From Brevibacillus choshinensis (GTDB taxonomy: Bacteria; Bacillota; Bacilli; Brevibacillales; Brevibacillaceae), in assembly GCF_016811915.1 (NCBI RefSeq), contig NZ_CP069127.1, forward strand, positions 3,447,001 to 3,511,000: a DNA stretch of 64,000 bases. The letters run 5' to 3'. Shown here in pieces: positions 1 through 9,660 of this stretch. Positions within the stretch are counted from its first letter, which is position 1. The number at the start of each line of letters is the position of its first letter. The notes below the pieces were generated by a model. The model was not told where the DNA came from, made no database searches, and was given only the letters and a program-made list of their open reading frames with translations. The translations under genes and the position numbers were made by a program.

Positions 1-1
1 T

Positions 2-1225
2 TTGAACAATCTAGCTAACGAACTGGAAGGCCCTGAATCTTCCGTCAGCCGATCGAGACGTCTGGGGATGGCTGTCATTCTCGGATCGTTATCTGCATTT
101 GGTCCATTATCGCTGGATATGTATTTACCCGCGCTCCCGATGCTGGAGACGGATCTGCAAACGACGACTTCCATGGCGCAATTGAGTTTGACTGCATGTC
201 TCGTCGGCCTTTCTGTCGGGCAGCTTTTCGCAGGTCCGCTCAGCGACGTCCAGGGTCGTCGCAAGCCTCTTTTAATCGGACTGATCCTATACGCTCTTTC
301 CTCGTTTTTATGTGCCCTAGCCCCTTCCATCTGGACATTCCTGTTGCTTCGTCTCGTGCAGGGCATGGCAGGTTCAGCTGGTATCGTCATTGCCCGTGCC
401 ACGGTTCGCGACCTCTACTCCGGAATCGAGCTGACCAAATTCTTTGCTCTCTTGATGCTGATCAATGGGATCGCTCCGATCGCAGCCCCGATTGTCGGAG
501 GACAGCTGCTGCAGGTTACCTCCTGGCATGGTGTCTTTATCGTTCTTGCCTTGATTGGCCTTGTTATGTTTATCACTGTGATGTTTGGTCTACCCGAAAC
601 ATTGCCGTCCCATATGCGCTCCAAAGGCGGTTTGGGTCATACATGGAGAACGTTCAAAGGTCTCGCGACGGATCGAACGTTTATGGGCTATGCGCTGTCC
701 CAAGGGCTCGTGACGGCCGCCATGTTTGCCTACATCTCCGGTTCACCCTTCGTTCTGCAGGAGATTTTTGGCGTCTCTCCGCAAATGTTCAGTGTGATCT
801 TTGCAATCAATGGTTTCGGCATTATTATCGCGAGTCAAATCACCGGAAAGCTGGCTGGAAAAGTAAAAGAAACCAAGCTATTCTTGACCGGGATCAGCAT
901 AGCGGCGATCGGCGGGATTACGCTTCTCGCGATGATTCTGCTCGGAGCTGGACTGTTTGCTGTCCTGATACCCCTCTTCTTCGTCGTCTCTAGCGTAGGG
1001 ATCGTCGGTGCTACGGGTTTCTCATTGGCGATGGCCAACCAAAGCAAAGCTGCCGGCAGTGCGTCCGCCCTTCAGGGACTCATATCCTTCATCGGCGGAG
1101 GGATTGTAGCGCCGCTGGTGGGAATCGGCGGAAGCGGCACGGCTGTTCCGATGGGTGTCGTCATGGCTGCAGCGACGACGGGGGCCATCCTCTGCTACTT
1201 GTTTATGATTCGTCGAAATGCGTAA
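2..1225 (+). CDS. Bcr/CflA-type MFS multidrug efflux transporter (5' end at window edge)
   Basis: This is a 12-helix major facilitator of the drug:proton antiporter group, predicted to export small toxic compounds across the cell membrane. The first transmembrane segment carries the FGPLSLDMYLPALP pattern typical of Bcr/CflA proteins. The loop after helix 2 has the MFS signature GPLSDVQGRRKPLL, and the chain ends in a hydrophobic helix. The open frame begins at a TTG at base 2. The true start could be this TTG, a codon just outside the window, or less likely the ATG at 68, which would leave almost no N-terminal tail. A strong terminator follows. Substrate cannot be read from sequence. Family call is secure, exact start is not. 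Confidence 0.85.
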   Translation: MNNLANELEGPESSVSRSRRLGMAVILGSLSAFGPLSLDMYLPALPMLETDLQTTTSMAQLSLTACLVGLSVGQLFAGPLSDVQGRRKPLLIGLILYALSSFLCALAPSIWTFLLLRLVQGMAGSAGIVIARATVRDLYSGIELTKFFALLMLINGIAPIAAPIVGGQLLQVTSWHGVFIVLALIGLVMFITVMFGLPETLPSHMRSKGGLGHTWRTFKGLATDRTFMGYALSQGLVTAAMFAYISGSPFVLQEIFGVSPQMFSVIFAINGFGIIIASQITGKLAGKVKETKLFLTGISIAAIGGITLLAMILLGAGLFAVLIPLFFVVSSVGIVGATGFSLAMANQSKAAGSASALQGLISFIGGGIVAPLVGIGGSGTAVPMGVVMAAATTGAILCYLFMIRRNA

Positions 1226-1235
1226 GAAACAAACC

Positions 1236-1280
1236 AAAAAGGGCAAAGGGATACGCTTCATGCGTCCCTTGCCCTTTTTT
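1236..1280 (+). terminator. Rho-independent terminator of the MFS gene
   Basis: Arms GGGCAAAGGGA (1241-1251) and TCCCTTGCCC (1265-1274) form a hairpin followed by six T, just after the MFS stop codon. Confidence 0.85.
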
Positions 1281-1291
1281 ATCACTCAAAC

Positions 1292-1323
1292 AAAAAAGCC
1301 CGGTTTCATCAGATCCGGGCTTT
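1292..1323 (-). terminator. Rho-independent terminator of hfq
   Basis: Read on the minus strand, a GCCCGG/CCGGGC stem ends in a run of T. It sits 16 bases beyond the hfq stop and ends the mutS-mutL-miaA-hfq side of the window. Confidence 0.8.
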
Positions 1324-1338
1324 CGAACATACAGGCGC

Positions 1339-1578
1339 TTATTGCTGATTGTTTTCTTGGGACATCAAGGAAACAGGGCGCTGCGGTGTAAACGTGGAGA
1401 TCGCATGCTTGTAAACGAGTTGTTGCTTGCCTTCGCTATCGATCACAATCGTGAAATTATCGAATGCTTTGATGTAGCCACGCAATTGAAATCCGTTCAC
1501 CAGGTAAATGGTGACCGCGATGTTTTCTTTCCGCAAATGATTCAAGAACGTATCTTGAATATTGATCGTCTGTTTCAT
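1339..1578 (-). CDS. hfq: RNA chaperone Hfq
   Basis: Hfq is a small Sm-like protein that forms a hexameric ring and binds U-rich and A-rich RNA. The 79-residue product has the Sm1 region ([21 protein letters not shown]) and the Sm2 signature YKHAIST that lines the RNA-binding pore. The C-terminal tail is short (ending QENNQQ), as in Gram-positive Hfq. Two in-frame ATGs occur (1584 and 1578). The second is chosen because it lies 8 bases after AGGGGG and matches the MK start of Bacillus Hfq. It lies directly after miaA, a very old gene pairing, and has its own terminator. Confidence 0.95.
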   Translation of the reverse strand: MKQTINIQDTFLNHLRKENIAVTIYLVNGFQLRGYIKAFDNFTIVIDSEGKQQLVYKHAISTFTPQRPVSLMSQENNQQ

Positions 1579-1607
1579 GTACATTACCCCCTAAAAGGAC
1601 TTGTATG

Positions 1608-2567
1608 TTATATATTCGGCAATTGTTGAAACTTTCCTGCCAATATCTGCTTGATAGTTTGCACGTTGTTTGGCCTCTCTGCCGGATCAGTCATGTCGAA
1701 CCACTCGATTTGTGGCATGCGTCTGAACCAGGAAAGCTGCCTTTTTGCAAAATGACGAGTTCGTTGCTTGATGTCATTGATCGCTTTTTCCAATGTAATC
1801 TCTCCGTACAGATACGGGATGAGCTCTTTATACCCCAACCCCTGCATGGAAACCAGAGACGCATCGTATCCACGATCAAGCAGACCCCTCACCTCTTCAA
1901 CCAGCCCTGCCTCCATCATCAAATCTACGCGATGGTTAATGCGCTGGTACAGCTTCTCACGATCCATCGTAAGGCCAATGATGACCAAATCATAGGGAGA
2001 ATACTGGGCCCGAAGTTGAAAGTCGGACATTTTGTACCCGCTGCATTCATAGATTTCGAGAGCGCGAATGACCCGCTTTACATCATTCGGATGCAGCCTC
2101 TGCGCCGTAACGGGATCGACTGCTGCCAGTCTTGCATGCAAAGCTTCCACGCCTTCTGTATCCGCCAGTCGTTGCAGACGTTCACGCAGCTCTGGATCTT
2201 GAGAGGTTTGTGAGAATTGAAAGCGATGGGTTACCGATTCTATGTAGAGACCCGTACCACCCACGATAAACGGCAAATGCCCTCGCTGATTGATTTCCGT
2301 GATCAGTCGCGTGGCGCTATCCTGAAATTGTGCGACCGAATATTCATCACGCGGAGAAATGATATCGATCAAATGATGCGGCACGCGCGCTAGTTCTTCT
2401 GGGGTCGCCTTTGCCGTACCAATGTTCATTTCGCGGTAAACTTGCATGGAATCCCCGGAAATGATTTCTCCTTGAAACGCCTCGGCCAGCTCCAGACTGA
2501 GATCCGTTTTGCCTACGGCTGTCGGGCCAATAATGACAACAAGCTTTTCTCTCTTGTGCAAGGTCAC
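1608..2567 (-). CDS. miaA: tRNA dimethylallyltransferase MiaA
   Basis: MiaA transfers a dimethylallyl group to N6 of A37 in tRNAs that read codons starting with U, giving i6A. The 319-residue product has the P-loop GPTAVGKT near the N terminus, the DSMQVYREMNIGTAK substrate-binding motif, and the late HFAKRQLSWFRR region typical of MiaA. The GTG start at 2567 overlaps the stop of the upstream methyltransferase (GTGA), so the two are probably translationally coupled. A TTG two codons later has better spacing to GGAGG and is a real alternative. MiaB, which thiomethylates the MiaA product, is encoded at 10800-12311 in this window. Confidence 0.95.
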   Translation of the reverse strand: MTLHKREKLVVIIGPTAVGKTDLSLELAEAFQGEIISGDSMQVYREMNIGTAKATPEELARVPHHLIDIISPRDEYSVAQFQDSATRLITEINQRGHLPFIVGGTGLYIESVTHRFQFSQTSQDPELRERLQRLADTEGVEALHARLAAVDPVTAQRLHPNDVKRVIRALEIYECSGYKMSDFQLRAQYSPYDLVIIGLTMDREKLYQRINHRVDLMMEAGLVEEVRGLLDRGYDASLVSMQGLGYKELIPYLYGEITLEKAINDIKQRTRHFAKRQLSWFRRMPQIEWFDMTDPAERPNNVQTIKQILAGKFQQLPNI

Positions 2568-3349
2568 TCCCCTCCACTTATCTCTTTGTAGCTGTACACG
2601 ACCTGCTGGCCGCGAGAGCGAAATGGGGTAAAACCAAACCGCTCGTACATCCGACCTGTCTTTCCTTCTTTAAGTACCACTCTTTTTTTGGCTACACGAA
2701 GTGCTTCTGTTACAGCTTCCTCTTGCAATGCTTCCGGGTTCGCATATTCACGGACACCAGCAATTCCATTGGAGCTTTGAACCGTCATTTCAAACATCGG
2801 ATCGAAGTAAACGACATCAAATGAACGATTTGGCAAGCCCTTCAGAACCTCCAAATGGTTTCCGCAGCGAACTTCTACGCGTCTCATAGCCGCTTCCAAA
2901 GCAGGATCGTCTGAAGACCAATGACGAAAACCATCTTCTACCAAGATGGCCAAAATTGGCTCAGACTCGACGCCTACCACATGTCCATCCACACCCGTTG
3001 CATGTGCGAACACGATCGAATCGGCTCCCAAGCCCATGGTAGCATCCAGAACATGATCCCCTGGTTGAATTTGGCAAGCGACAAGCATAGTATCAGTATC
3101 GCCTCGCATAAGTCGCTTTATACGAAATGCAGAAGTGTTCGGATGAAAAAAGAAAGGCTTTTTTCCCGGCACTTCCAGACGAGCCCCAAGCGCTGACACC
3201 ACCAATACTTCTTCCTCGCCATGACGTCTGCGAAGTTCGTTTAAAGATAGATCGCCCCGCAGGGTAACTTTCAGACCAAATCTCTTTGCCAAATTCGTTG
3301 CGTGATCCAAGGTCTCCATGCAAGGATCAAGTCCAGTAGTTATGAGCAT
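2564..3349 (-). CDS. Class I SAM-dependent methyltransferase (RsmJ-like, PF04445 type)
   Basis: This predicted 261-residue methyltransferase has a Rossmann glycine motif (DATMGLGADSIVFA), an acidic residue after strand 2 (GVESEP) and a catalytic-loop motif VVYFDPMF. These features resemble the RsmJ/DUF548 group, which in E. coli methylates 16S rRNA G1516. Orthology is not certain. The start at 3349 is chosen because ATG there follows GAAGGAACGG at good spacing; a longer frame exists upstream without a ribosome site. Lying between mutL and miaA and overlapping miaA by 4 bases, it probably belongs to an RNA-modification operon. The target base is unknown. Confidence 0.75.
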   Translation of the reverse strand: MLITTGLDPCMETLDHATNLAKRFGLKVTLRGDLSLNELRRRHGEEEVLVVSALGARLEVPGKKPFFFHPNTSAFRIKRLMRGDTDTMLVACQIQPGDHVLDATMGLGADSIVFAHATGVDGHVVGVESEPILAILVEDGFRHWSSDDPALEAAMRRVEVRCGNHLEVLKGLPNRSFDVVYFDPMFEMTVQSSNGIAGVREYANPEALQEEAVTEALRVAKKRVVLKEGKTGRMYERFGFTPFRSRGQQVVYSYKEISGGE

Positions 3350-3473
3350 GTATCCGTTCCTTCTCTCGTGTGTTCGTCCCAGGTGGACGGAAACTCTTTT
3401 ATTGTACGCAGGATTAATTTGGAGAGTCAAACAAATCTTTTCGAAAAGTGCGGGCTCATCCATTCGTGTTAGT

Positions 3474-3504
3474 ACAAAAAATCCCCAGGAATGAACCTGA
3501 GGAT
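3474..3504 (-). terminator. Rho-independent terminator after mutL
   Basis: On the minus strand ATCCTCAGG pairs with CCTGGGGAT (one G-U pair) and is followed by six T. It separates mutL from the methyltransferase-miaA-hfq unit. Confidence 0.8.
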
Positions 3505-3528
3505 CATCGACCTAGATCGCTTGTAGGA

Positions 3529-5586
3529 CTACATCACTCGTTTAAACATCTTTTCCAGATCATATCCCGAGAAATGAATGACGATCGGCCTACCGTGCGG
3601 GCAGGTGAACGGGCTGCTAGTCGTGCGAAGCTGGTTTAAGAGACTCTCCATTTCTGCGTGGGTCAAGTAGCGATTCGCCTTGATCGAGGCTTTGCATGAC
3701 ATGAGGATCGCCGCTTTTTCCCGCATCTGTACGACATTCGCATGCATACTTTCGCTCGTTTCCAGAACAAACTGGATCAGCTCCTCGACGACCTCGATCT
3801 CAGCACCTTCCGGAAACCAGTGAGGATGAGCACGCACGATGAACGTCCGTCCTCCAAAAGACTCCATTTCCAATCCAAAGGACTGCAGCAGAGGAAGTCT
3901 TTTTTCCAGCTTGTTCGCCTCTTGGGTCGTCAGCTCCACCGTATGGGGGAACAGCATGATCTGGCTAGCTATACCCTCTTCCGCCAGCTTCGCCATGAAG
4001 TATTCGTAAAAGATCCTCTCCTGTGCCGCATGCTGATCAATGAGGTACATGCCCTCATCATTTTGAGCAACGATGTACGTCCCATGCACTTGTCCGACAG
4101 GGTACAGCAAAGGCACGGCGGAACTCACTTCTTCTTCCACAGCATCAGCAGAAGCACCTGACTGCTGCACTTCCGCCACGAATGCTTCCTCCGCAGCTTC
4201 GAGCGGCATGGCCGGATCAACCTGTGCCGCTTCTGCTAGGAGCACTTCTGAATCAGGACCAGCTTCGCGAACAGCCGGAACTTCCGCTACGGCTGCCTTA
4301 GATGGTGCTGTTGTCCCGCTTTCCCACGACGCTTCCTGAAATGGGATCTTAGCAGGATTTGCATATCCGGCCAACGCTTCTTTTACTGTAGCCGTATCCT
4401 TTCTCACAGGTGAATCTGCAAGGGGCTGGACCCGTTCCTTTTCCTGCTTGGACATCCATTCCTGCAAGCGCGGACTGGCTTCCAACGTGGGAGACAGCGA
4501 CACGGACGGCTTCGGGAGCTGCAGATCGAACTGGGGCTGCACCACCTGTGTCACTACTTTTGCCTTTGGAGTCGAAACCATGGGTCTTACGATGCCTAGC
4601 CCTTGCCGCAGCGTGGCTTTCACCGATTGCTCGATGGCACTGCACAGCTCGTCTTCCTTGCTGAAGCGGGCCTCCAATTTTGCCGGATGGACATTGACAT
4701 CCACCAGGGAAGGGTCCATCTCGATCTGAATGGCTACGATCGGAAACCGGCCGATTGGCAAAAGGGTATGATATCCCCTCATGATCGCATTATTCAGTGC
4801 ATAACTGCGTACGTATCGACCGTTGACGAGCGTCGACAGGTAGGAGCGATTGGCACGCGTCACCTCTGTTTTGGAAATCAATCCGCTCCAGCGATAGTCG
4901 AGGGTCTCACCGGATATCGGCAGCAGCAGCTTTGCTACTTGAACACCGTAGATCGCCGCCATCACGTGCAGCAGTTTTCCATCACCGGACGTCTGCAAAA
5001 GCGTCTTCCCGTTATGAGTCAATGTAAACGCGATGGAAGGATGGGTCAGGGCCAGACGATTGACGTAATCGGAAATATGCCCAACCTCTGTCGCGATCGA
5101 CTTCATGTATTTGAGCCGAGCAGGCGTATTGAAAAAAAGACTTCGCACACATATTTCCGTGCCTTTGACCGCCGCCACGTCAACGGGCTCCCCGAACTGA
5201 CCTCCCTCATTGGTCAAGCGGGTACCGATCTGATTGCTGGACGTGCTGCTCACAAGCTCCATCCGGGACACTGCTGCGATACTCGGGAGTGCCTCCCCCC
5301 GAAAACCAAGCGTACGGATGCGAAACAAATCACGAGGCGATTGAATTTTGCTGGTCGCATGGCGTTCAAAGGCGAGGATGCAATCCTCCCGATCCATCCC
5401 CAGACCGTTATCCACAATGCGTATGAGCTCCAAGCCGCCTTCTTCCACATGCACTTCGATGGTGGTAGCTTGTGCATCGATGGCGTTTTCCACCAATTCC
5501 TTCACGACGGATGCAGGACGTTCCACCACTTCACCGGCTGCAATCATGTTCGCAAGGTGTTCATCCAGCACTTGAATTTTGCCCAT
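3529..5586 (-). CDS. mutL: DNA mismatch repair protein MutL
   Basis: MutL couples mismatch recognition by MutS to strand removal. The N-terminal GHKL ATPase shows motifs VKELVENAIDAQAT, DNGLGM and GFRGEALPSI. A low-complexity acidic and proline-rich linker occupies roughly residues 330-490. The C-terminal dimerisation domain carries DQHAAQERIFYE, the metal-binding endonuclease motif of MutL proteins from bacteria lacking MutH, and the late CPHGRP motif. It should therefore nick DNA itself. The 685-residue length is slightly above B. subtilis MutL (about 627), the excess being in the linker. ATG at 5586 follows GAGAGGAGG; mutS ends 24 bases upstream, so they form an operon. Confidence 0.97.
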   Translation of the reverse strand: MGKIQVLDEHLANMIAAGEVVERPASVVKELVENAIDAQATTIEVHVEEGGLELIRIVDNGLGMDREDCILAFERHATSKIQSPRDLFRIRTLGFRGEALPSIAAVSRMELVSSTSSNQIGTRLTNEGGQFGEPVDVAAVKGTEICVRSLFFNTPARLKYMKSIATEVGHISDYVNRLALTHPSIAFTLTHNGKTLLQTSGDGKLLHVMAAIYGVQVAKLLLPISGETLDYRWSGLISKTEVTRANRSYLSTLVNGRYVRSYALNNAIMRGYHTLLPIGRFPIVAIQIEMDPSLVDVNVHPAKLEARFSKEDELCSAIEQSVKATLRQGLGIVRPMVSTPKAKVVTQVVQPQFDLQLPKPSVSLSPTLEASPRLQEWMSKQEKERVQPLADSPVRKDTATVKEALAGYANPAKIPFQEASWESGTTAPSKAAVAEVPAVREAGPDSEVLLAEAAQVDPAMPLEAAEEAFVAEVQQSGASADAVEEEVSSAVPLLYPVGQVHGTYIVAQNDEGMYLIDQHAAQERIFYEYFMAKLAEEGIASQIMLFPHTVELTTQEANKLEKRLPLLQSFGLEMESFGGRTFIVRAHPHWFPEGAEIEVVEELIQFVLETSESMHANVVQMREKAAILMSCKASIKANRYLTHAEMESLLNQLRTTSSPFTCPHGRPIVIHFSGYDLEKMFKRVM

Positions 5587-5610
5587 GGGTTCCTCCTCTC
5601 TGTTCGCTTG

Positions 5611-8190
5611 TTACCCTTTTTTCAGCTGCTGCTTCCAAGCAAACAATTTCAACATCGCGTCCATAGGTGTCGTTTGATTCAAATCGAGCTCTCTCAAGTC
5701 TTCCAAGATCGACGCTTCTTCGGTGGATAGAAGCGGCGCAGTTTCTTCTTTTACTGCAGCAACAGGTGCCGACCAGAGTGTTTCCAGCGACATCTGCATG
5801 TCTGAAGCTGCGCTGTTGCTGCCACCTGCTTCTAACCCTGCCAGGATATTGCGTGCCCGTTCGATGACCCAATCCGGCATCTCAGCCAGCTCCGCCACGT
5901 GGATACCATAGCTTTTATCCGCTCTTCCTTCCTCGATTTTGTGAAGGAACAACAGCTTGCCATCCCGTTCCTCGCACCTTGCATTGACGTTTACCACACC
6001 AGACATCGTCTCTTCCAGGCTGGTCAATTCATGATAATGGGTGGAAAAAAGCGTCTTCGCCCCGATTTTTTGGCAAATGTATTCAATCACGGCTTGTGCC
6101 AAGGCCATTCCATCGTAGGTGGACGTCCCCCGACCGATTTCATCCAGCAAAATCAAACTTTGGGCAGTGGCCTTTTGCAGAGCATGCTTCGTTTCCAGCA
6201 TTTCCACCATGAATGTACTGTGTCCGCCCACGAGGTCATCCGCCGCGCCGATCCTTGTAAAGATCTGGTCGACGAGCGACAGCTTGGCCGACTTGGCCGG
6301 AACGAAGCACCCGATCTGCGCCATTACCGAAATGAGTGCGATTTGCCGCATGAATGTACTCTTCCCTGCCATGTTCGGACCCGTAATCAGCAGGACCTGC
6401 CGATTGTCTTGATCCATGCGGGCATCATTCGCCACGTACTTTTCCCGCTCCAGCACAGCTTCCACTACCGGATGCCGCCCTTCCTCGATGACGTACTCGC
6501 CGGAATCCATCAGCTCAGGGCGCACGTACCCGCGTTCGTCACTGACCGTAGCAAAGGACTGCAGGACATCAACAGCGGCGATCCGTTCTGCGAGTGCTTG
6601 CAGGCGCGGTATATGCTGCGCAATCTCGGAACGAACGGCTGAAAACAATTGATACTCCAGCTCGATCATTTTTTCTTCCGCTTCTAAAATCAACGCTTCC
6701 CGCTCTTTCAATTCCGGCGTGATGTAACGCTCTGCATTGGCGAGAGTCTGTTTTCGCTCATATCGTCCAGTCGGAACATTGGCGATATTTGCTTTGGACA
6801 CTTCGATATAGTATCCGAAAACCTTGTTGAACCCTACCTTCAGTGAGCGGATTCCCGTCGCTTCCCGCTCTCCCTGCTCGAGCTGCGCAATCCATGTTTT
6901 GCCATCCCGACTCGCAGAGTGCAGCTTGTCCAAGTATTCATCATACCCGGTGCGGATCATCCCGCCTTCGCGAACAGAAATGGGCGGATCATCGACCAGT
7001 GCCGCTTGCAGAAATCCTACGAGATCGGCGCAGTCTTCCATCCCCGCCGCAAGATCCTCCAGTACAGGGGACTGCGTCGCGAAGAGAAGACTTTTCAGCT
7101 CAGGTACAGCCTCCAGTGAATATCGCAGCTGGATCAGATCCCTTGCATTCGCATTCCCGTATGAAATCCGACCTGCCAGACGCTCCAAATCGTAGACGCG
7201 ATCCAGGCAGCTGCGGACATCCGAACGCAAAAGCATGTCTCCTTTGAGTGCCTCGACAGCATCGAGTCTGGCCGCAAGCTCGCTTTGGCGAAGCAACGGC
7301 CTCTCGAGCCATCTGCGCAGCAGCCGACCGCCCATTGCGGTTTCTGTTCTGTCCAATAACCAGAGGAGCGATCCCTTCTTGGTCTTGTCCCGAATCGTTT
7401 CCGTCAGCTCCAGATTGCGTCTGGAAAAGCCGTCCATCTGCAAATACTGTCTGGCATCGTAGCGTTTGATCAGCCGCATATGAGCGAGACTGCGCTTTTG
7501 TGTCGTACCTATGTATGCGAGCAGGGCATTGACTGCAGCGCGCATGACCAGATCCAGCTCTTTTGCTTGCGCCTGGTATTGGGTATCAACCGCAAACGCA
7601 TCGATCTCGTTCGCCTGAAACGCCGCATACGGAAGAGCCGTTTTCGGAACCGAGGAAAGTCCACAAAACACCAGCTCTTTGGGACGATATTGAAGAGCCT
7701 CGTCGAGTACGGATTCTGCTTTGCCAGCCAGAGAGGTCACGTACATCTCTCCCGTACTCATGTCGCAGGCAGCGATACCTGTGCGCCCATCCAGCTCAGC
7801 CACAGCAACCATGTAGTTGTTTTCTTTATCCGAGAGCCACTTGCCTTCCATCATGGTCCCAGGGGTGACCACACGAGTCACTTCTCGACGGACTACCCCC
7901 TTTGCTTCCTTCGGGTCTTCCACCTGCTCGCATACGGCAATTTTGTAGCCTTTTTTCAGCAATTCTGCAATATAGCCATCTGCTGCATGGTGGGGAACCC
8001 CGCACATCGGGATTTTTTCATCCCCACCGCCTTCACGGCCTGTTAGCGTAATCTCCAGTTCACGGGACGCCAGCACAGCATCATCAAAAAACAGTTCGTA
8101 AAAGTCGCCCAAGCGAAAAAATAAGAAAGTATCCGGGTAATCTTTTTTGATCGCCAGATACTGCTGAATCATCGGGGTATATTGAGTCAT
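5611..8190 (-). CDS. mutS: DNA mismatch repair protein MutS
   Basis: MutS recognises base mismatches and small loops and recruits MutL. The 859-residue product has the N-terminal mismatch-binding motif FFRLGDFYELF (the Phe-x-Glu that stacks on the mismatch), a connector and lever region, and a C-terminal ABC ATPase with Walker A GPNMAGKST (about residue 605), Walker B LILLDEIGRGTST and a conserved STHYHEL. The tail holds a MutL/clamp interaction region. ATG at 8190 follows GGCTAGGAGAAG; the longer frame upstream lacks support. It directly precedes mutL. The gene upstream is the amidoligase-like gene rather than cotE as in B. subtilis. Confidence 0.97.
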   Translation of the reverse strand: MTQYTPMIQQYLAIKKDYPDTFLFFRLGDFYELFFDDAVLASRELEITLTGREGGGDEKIPMCGVPHHAADGYIAELLKKGYKIAVCEQVEDPKEAKGVVRREVTRVVTPGTMMEGKWLSDKENNYMVAVAELDGRTGIAACDMSTGEMYVTSLAGKAESVLDEALQYRPKELVFCGLSSVPKTALPYAAFQANEIDAFAVDTQYQAQAKELDLVMRAAVNALLAYIGTTQKRSLAHMRLIKRYDARQYLQMDGFSRRNLELTETIRDKTKKGSLLWLLDRTETAMGGRLLRRWLERPLLRQSELAARLDAVEALKGDMLLRSDVRSCLDRVYDLERLAGRISYGNANARDLIQLRYSLEAVPELKSLLFATQSPVLEDLAAGMEDCADLVGFLQAALVDDPPISVREGGMIRTGYDEYLDKLHSASRDGKTWIAQLEQGEREATGIRSLKVGFNKVFGYYIEVSKANIANVPTGRYERKQTLANAERYITPELKEREALILEAEEKMIELEYQLFSAVRSEIAQHIPRLQALAERIAAVDVLQSFATVSDERGYVRPELMDSGEYVIEEGRHPVVEAVLEREKYVANDARMDQDNRQVLLITGPNMAGKSTFMRQIALISVMAQIGCFVPAKSAKLSLVDQIFTRIGAADDLVGGHSTFMVEMLETKHALQKATAQSLILLDEIGRGTSTYDGMALAQAVIEYICQKIGAKTLFSTHYHELTSLEETMSGVVNVNARCEERDGKLLFLHKIEEGRADKSYGIHVAELAEMPDWVIERARNILAGLEAGGSNSAASDMQMSLETLWSAPVAAVKEETAPLLSTEEASILEDLRELDLNQTTPMDAMLKLFAWKQQLKKG

Positions 8191-8270
8191 CGTATATTCT
8201 TCTCCTAGCCTACCAATCTCGACTGCTATTATAACACGATTTGAACATACAGTTGAAGGATCTCGACTGC

Positions 8271-9539
8271 TCAGACAATTCCCCATATCTTCCGCAAATC
8301 TTCATCCGCTGGCCAGGATTCTTGAGTCAGCAAGTGCGTAAAGTAACGATCCAGGTGGATGCGGGAAAGCATATACCCGGGAAGCTCTGACAGCTCCTCC
8401 CATATTTGCCGAACATATGGCCTCAGAACCTCTCTCTCTCCTCGATAGTACGCTTTGATATAAGGAAGATGGAGATGTGGCGTTGCTTGCAATCGAGGCA
8501 AGGAAGTCACAACCAGCCTTGCTAGGTGCAAAAGCCCCCGGGCAATATCCGGATGGACCAGCCAGCTGGGAAGCGTCCGGTATTCGAAGCCATACTCTTT
8601 TTCCCGGACATCCCCTAAAAAGCCATAACGCTTTCTTCGGAGACGGCACCCCTCATCTTCTATCAAAACCAGAGGCAAAGCCAAATAGGCGTCCAATTTC
8701 CGACGAACGGAGAAAGTAGGCGTCAGACCCCCAAAATGAATATGCCCTCCGATGGGATAGCCTGCAAACGGCATTCCCCCTCCCAGCCACTCCAGTTTGG
8801 GATTATTGATCTTCCTCGTCGCCAGCTTCAGGGCATCCAGGACGTGGAAGAAAAGATCGTCCGGATCTTCCGATGGGGCCGGTCGCAGCTCGGCTACCGG
8901 ATGCTGGTGCATCGCCAGTTCTTCCCGATATCTCGTCGTATCACATCCGACTGTCCCATTTATTTTCAAATAATCAGAGGCCAGTGCCATTCCCCCGTCT
9001 GGTGTTCGCAGGGCGAATTCCGGGTCTGCACCCATCCTGCCTAGCTCTTGTGGGTGAGCAGACATCTTTGCCTCCCACCACTGCCGTGCTTTCATGAGGT
9101 AGGCATCCGCCGCTTTCATGGGCCAATCCGGACTGACACGCACTACTTTTGCGCGATGAGGAGAAGCAGCCATAATCGTAACCTGTCCGCTATCGATCCC
9201 AGCCGCATAGATGCTTCGCGCTGCCAGGCTTCTCACCAGATTGACTTCAGGGTCAGCAGAAGGAAGCTCCACCGGTTCAAATGACGGGTCCTCCCAGCGC
9301 TGGAGCAGCCATTGCGGACTTTCCGTACTGCGCTGCATTTCCAGGACATGCTCCTGATACAGGCTGATTCTGTAGATTCGCCATCCGGGCAGCGAGCTTT
9401 TCCCGGAAGTGACGGGTATCCCGCTGAGCCGAAGAAGCCAGCGCCCAACTTCAGGGCGATTCAATAAATCTACGGCTTCCTTCGTGTTGGCAGTCATCTG
9501 TTGCAGCACTTCCGCTTCCTGTTGATTGCGTGCCAGCAT
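8271..9539 (-). CDS. Putative amidoligase (PhiEco32-like COOH-NH2 ligase family)
   Basis: The 422-residue product resembles the COOH-NH2 ligase family described from phage PhiEco32, relatives of glutamine synthetase and glutamate-cysteine ligase that form amide bonds using ATP. Visible motifs are DPEFALRT, the ELRPAPSEDP stretch (family E-L-R-P acid motif) and GGHIHFGG, which resembles metal/ATP-binding segments of the fold. The N-terminal 180 residues look unrelated to the catalytic part. The start at 9539 follows GAGGGGGAG. It sits between cotE and mutS on the same strand, which suggests, by context only, a role in amidating or crosslinking spore coat material. Substrate unknown; no biochemical function should be assumed. 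Confidence 0.7.
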   Translation of the reverse strand: MLARNQQEAEVLQQMTANTKEAVDLLNRPEVGRWLLRLSGIPVTSGKSSLPGWRIYRISLYQEHVLEMQRSTESPQWLLQRWEDPSFEPVELPSADPEVNLVRSLAARSIYAAGIDSGQVTIMAASPHRAKVVRVSPDWPMKAADAYLMKARQWWEAKMSAHPQELGRMGADPEFALRTPDGGMALASDYLKINGTVGCDTTRYREELAMHQHPVAELRPAPSEDPDDLFFHVLDALKLATRKINNPKLEWLGGGMPFAGYPIGGHIHFGGLTPTFSVRRKLDAYLALPLVLIEDEGCRLRRKRYGFLGDVREKEYGFEYRTLPSWLVHPDIARGLLHLARLVVTSLPRLQATPHLHLPYIKAYYRGEREVLRPYVRQIWEELSELPGYMLSRIHLDRYFTHLLTQESWPADEDLRKIWGIV

Positions 9540-9630
9540 GACATAACTCCCCCTCGCTGTTCTGCTGTATCCTATGTAAGCGCCCAGAAAAGAGTGAGTC
9601 AGCCGCTCCTTTTTCAAAAAAGAAGAAAAG

Positions 9631-9660
9631 AAAAAAGAGGAGATGGTTCTCTCCTCTTTA
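9631..9660 (-). terminator. Rho-independent terminator overlapping the cotE stop
   Basis: A GAGGAGA/TCTCCTC stem followed on the minus strand by a T run begins at the cotE stop codon. It would separate cotE from the amidoligase gene, so the latter may have its own promoter. Confidence 0.75.
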
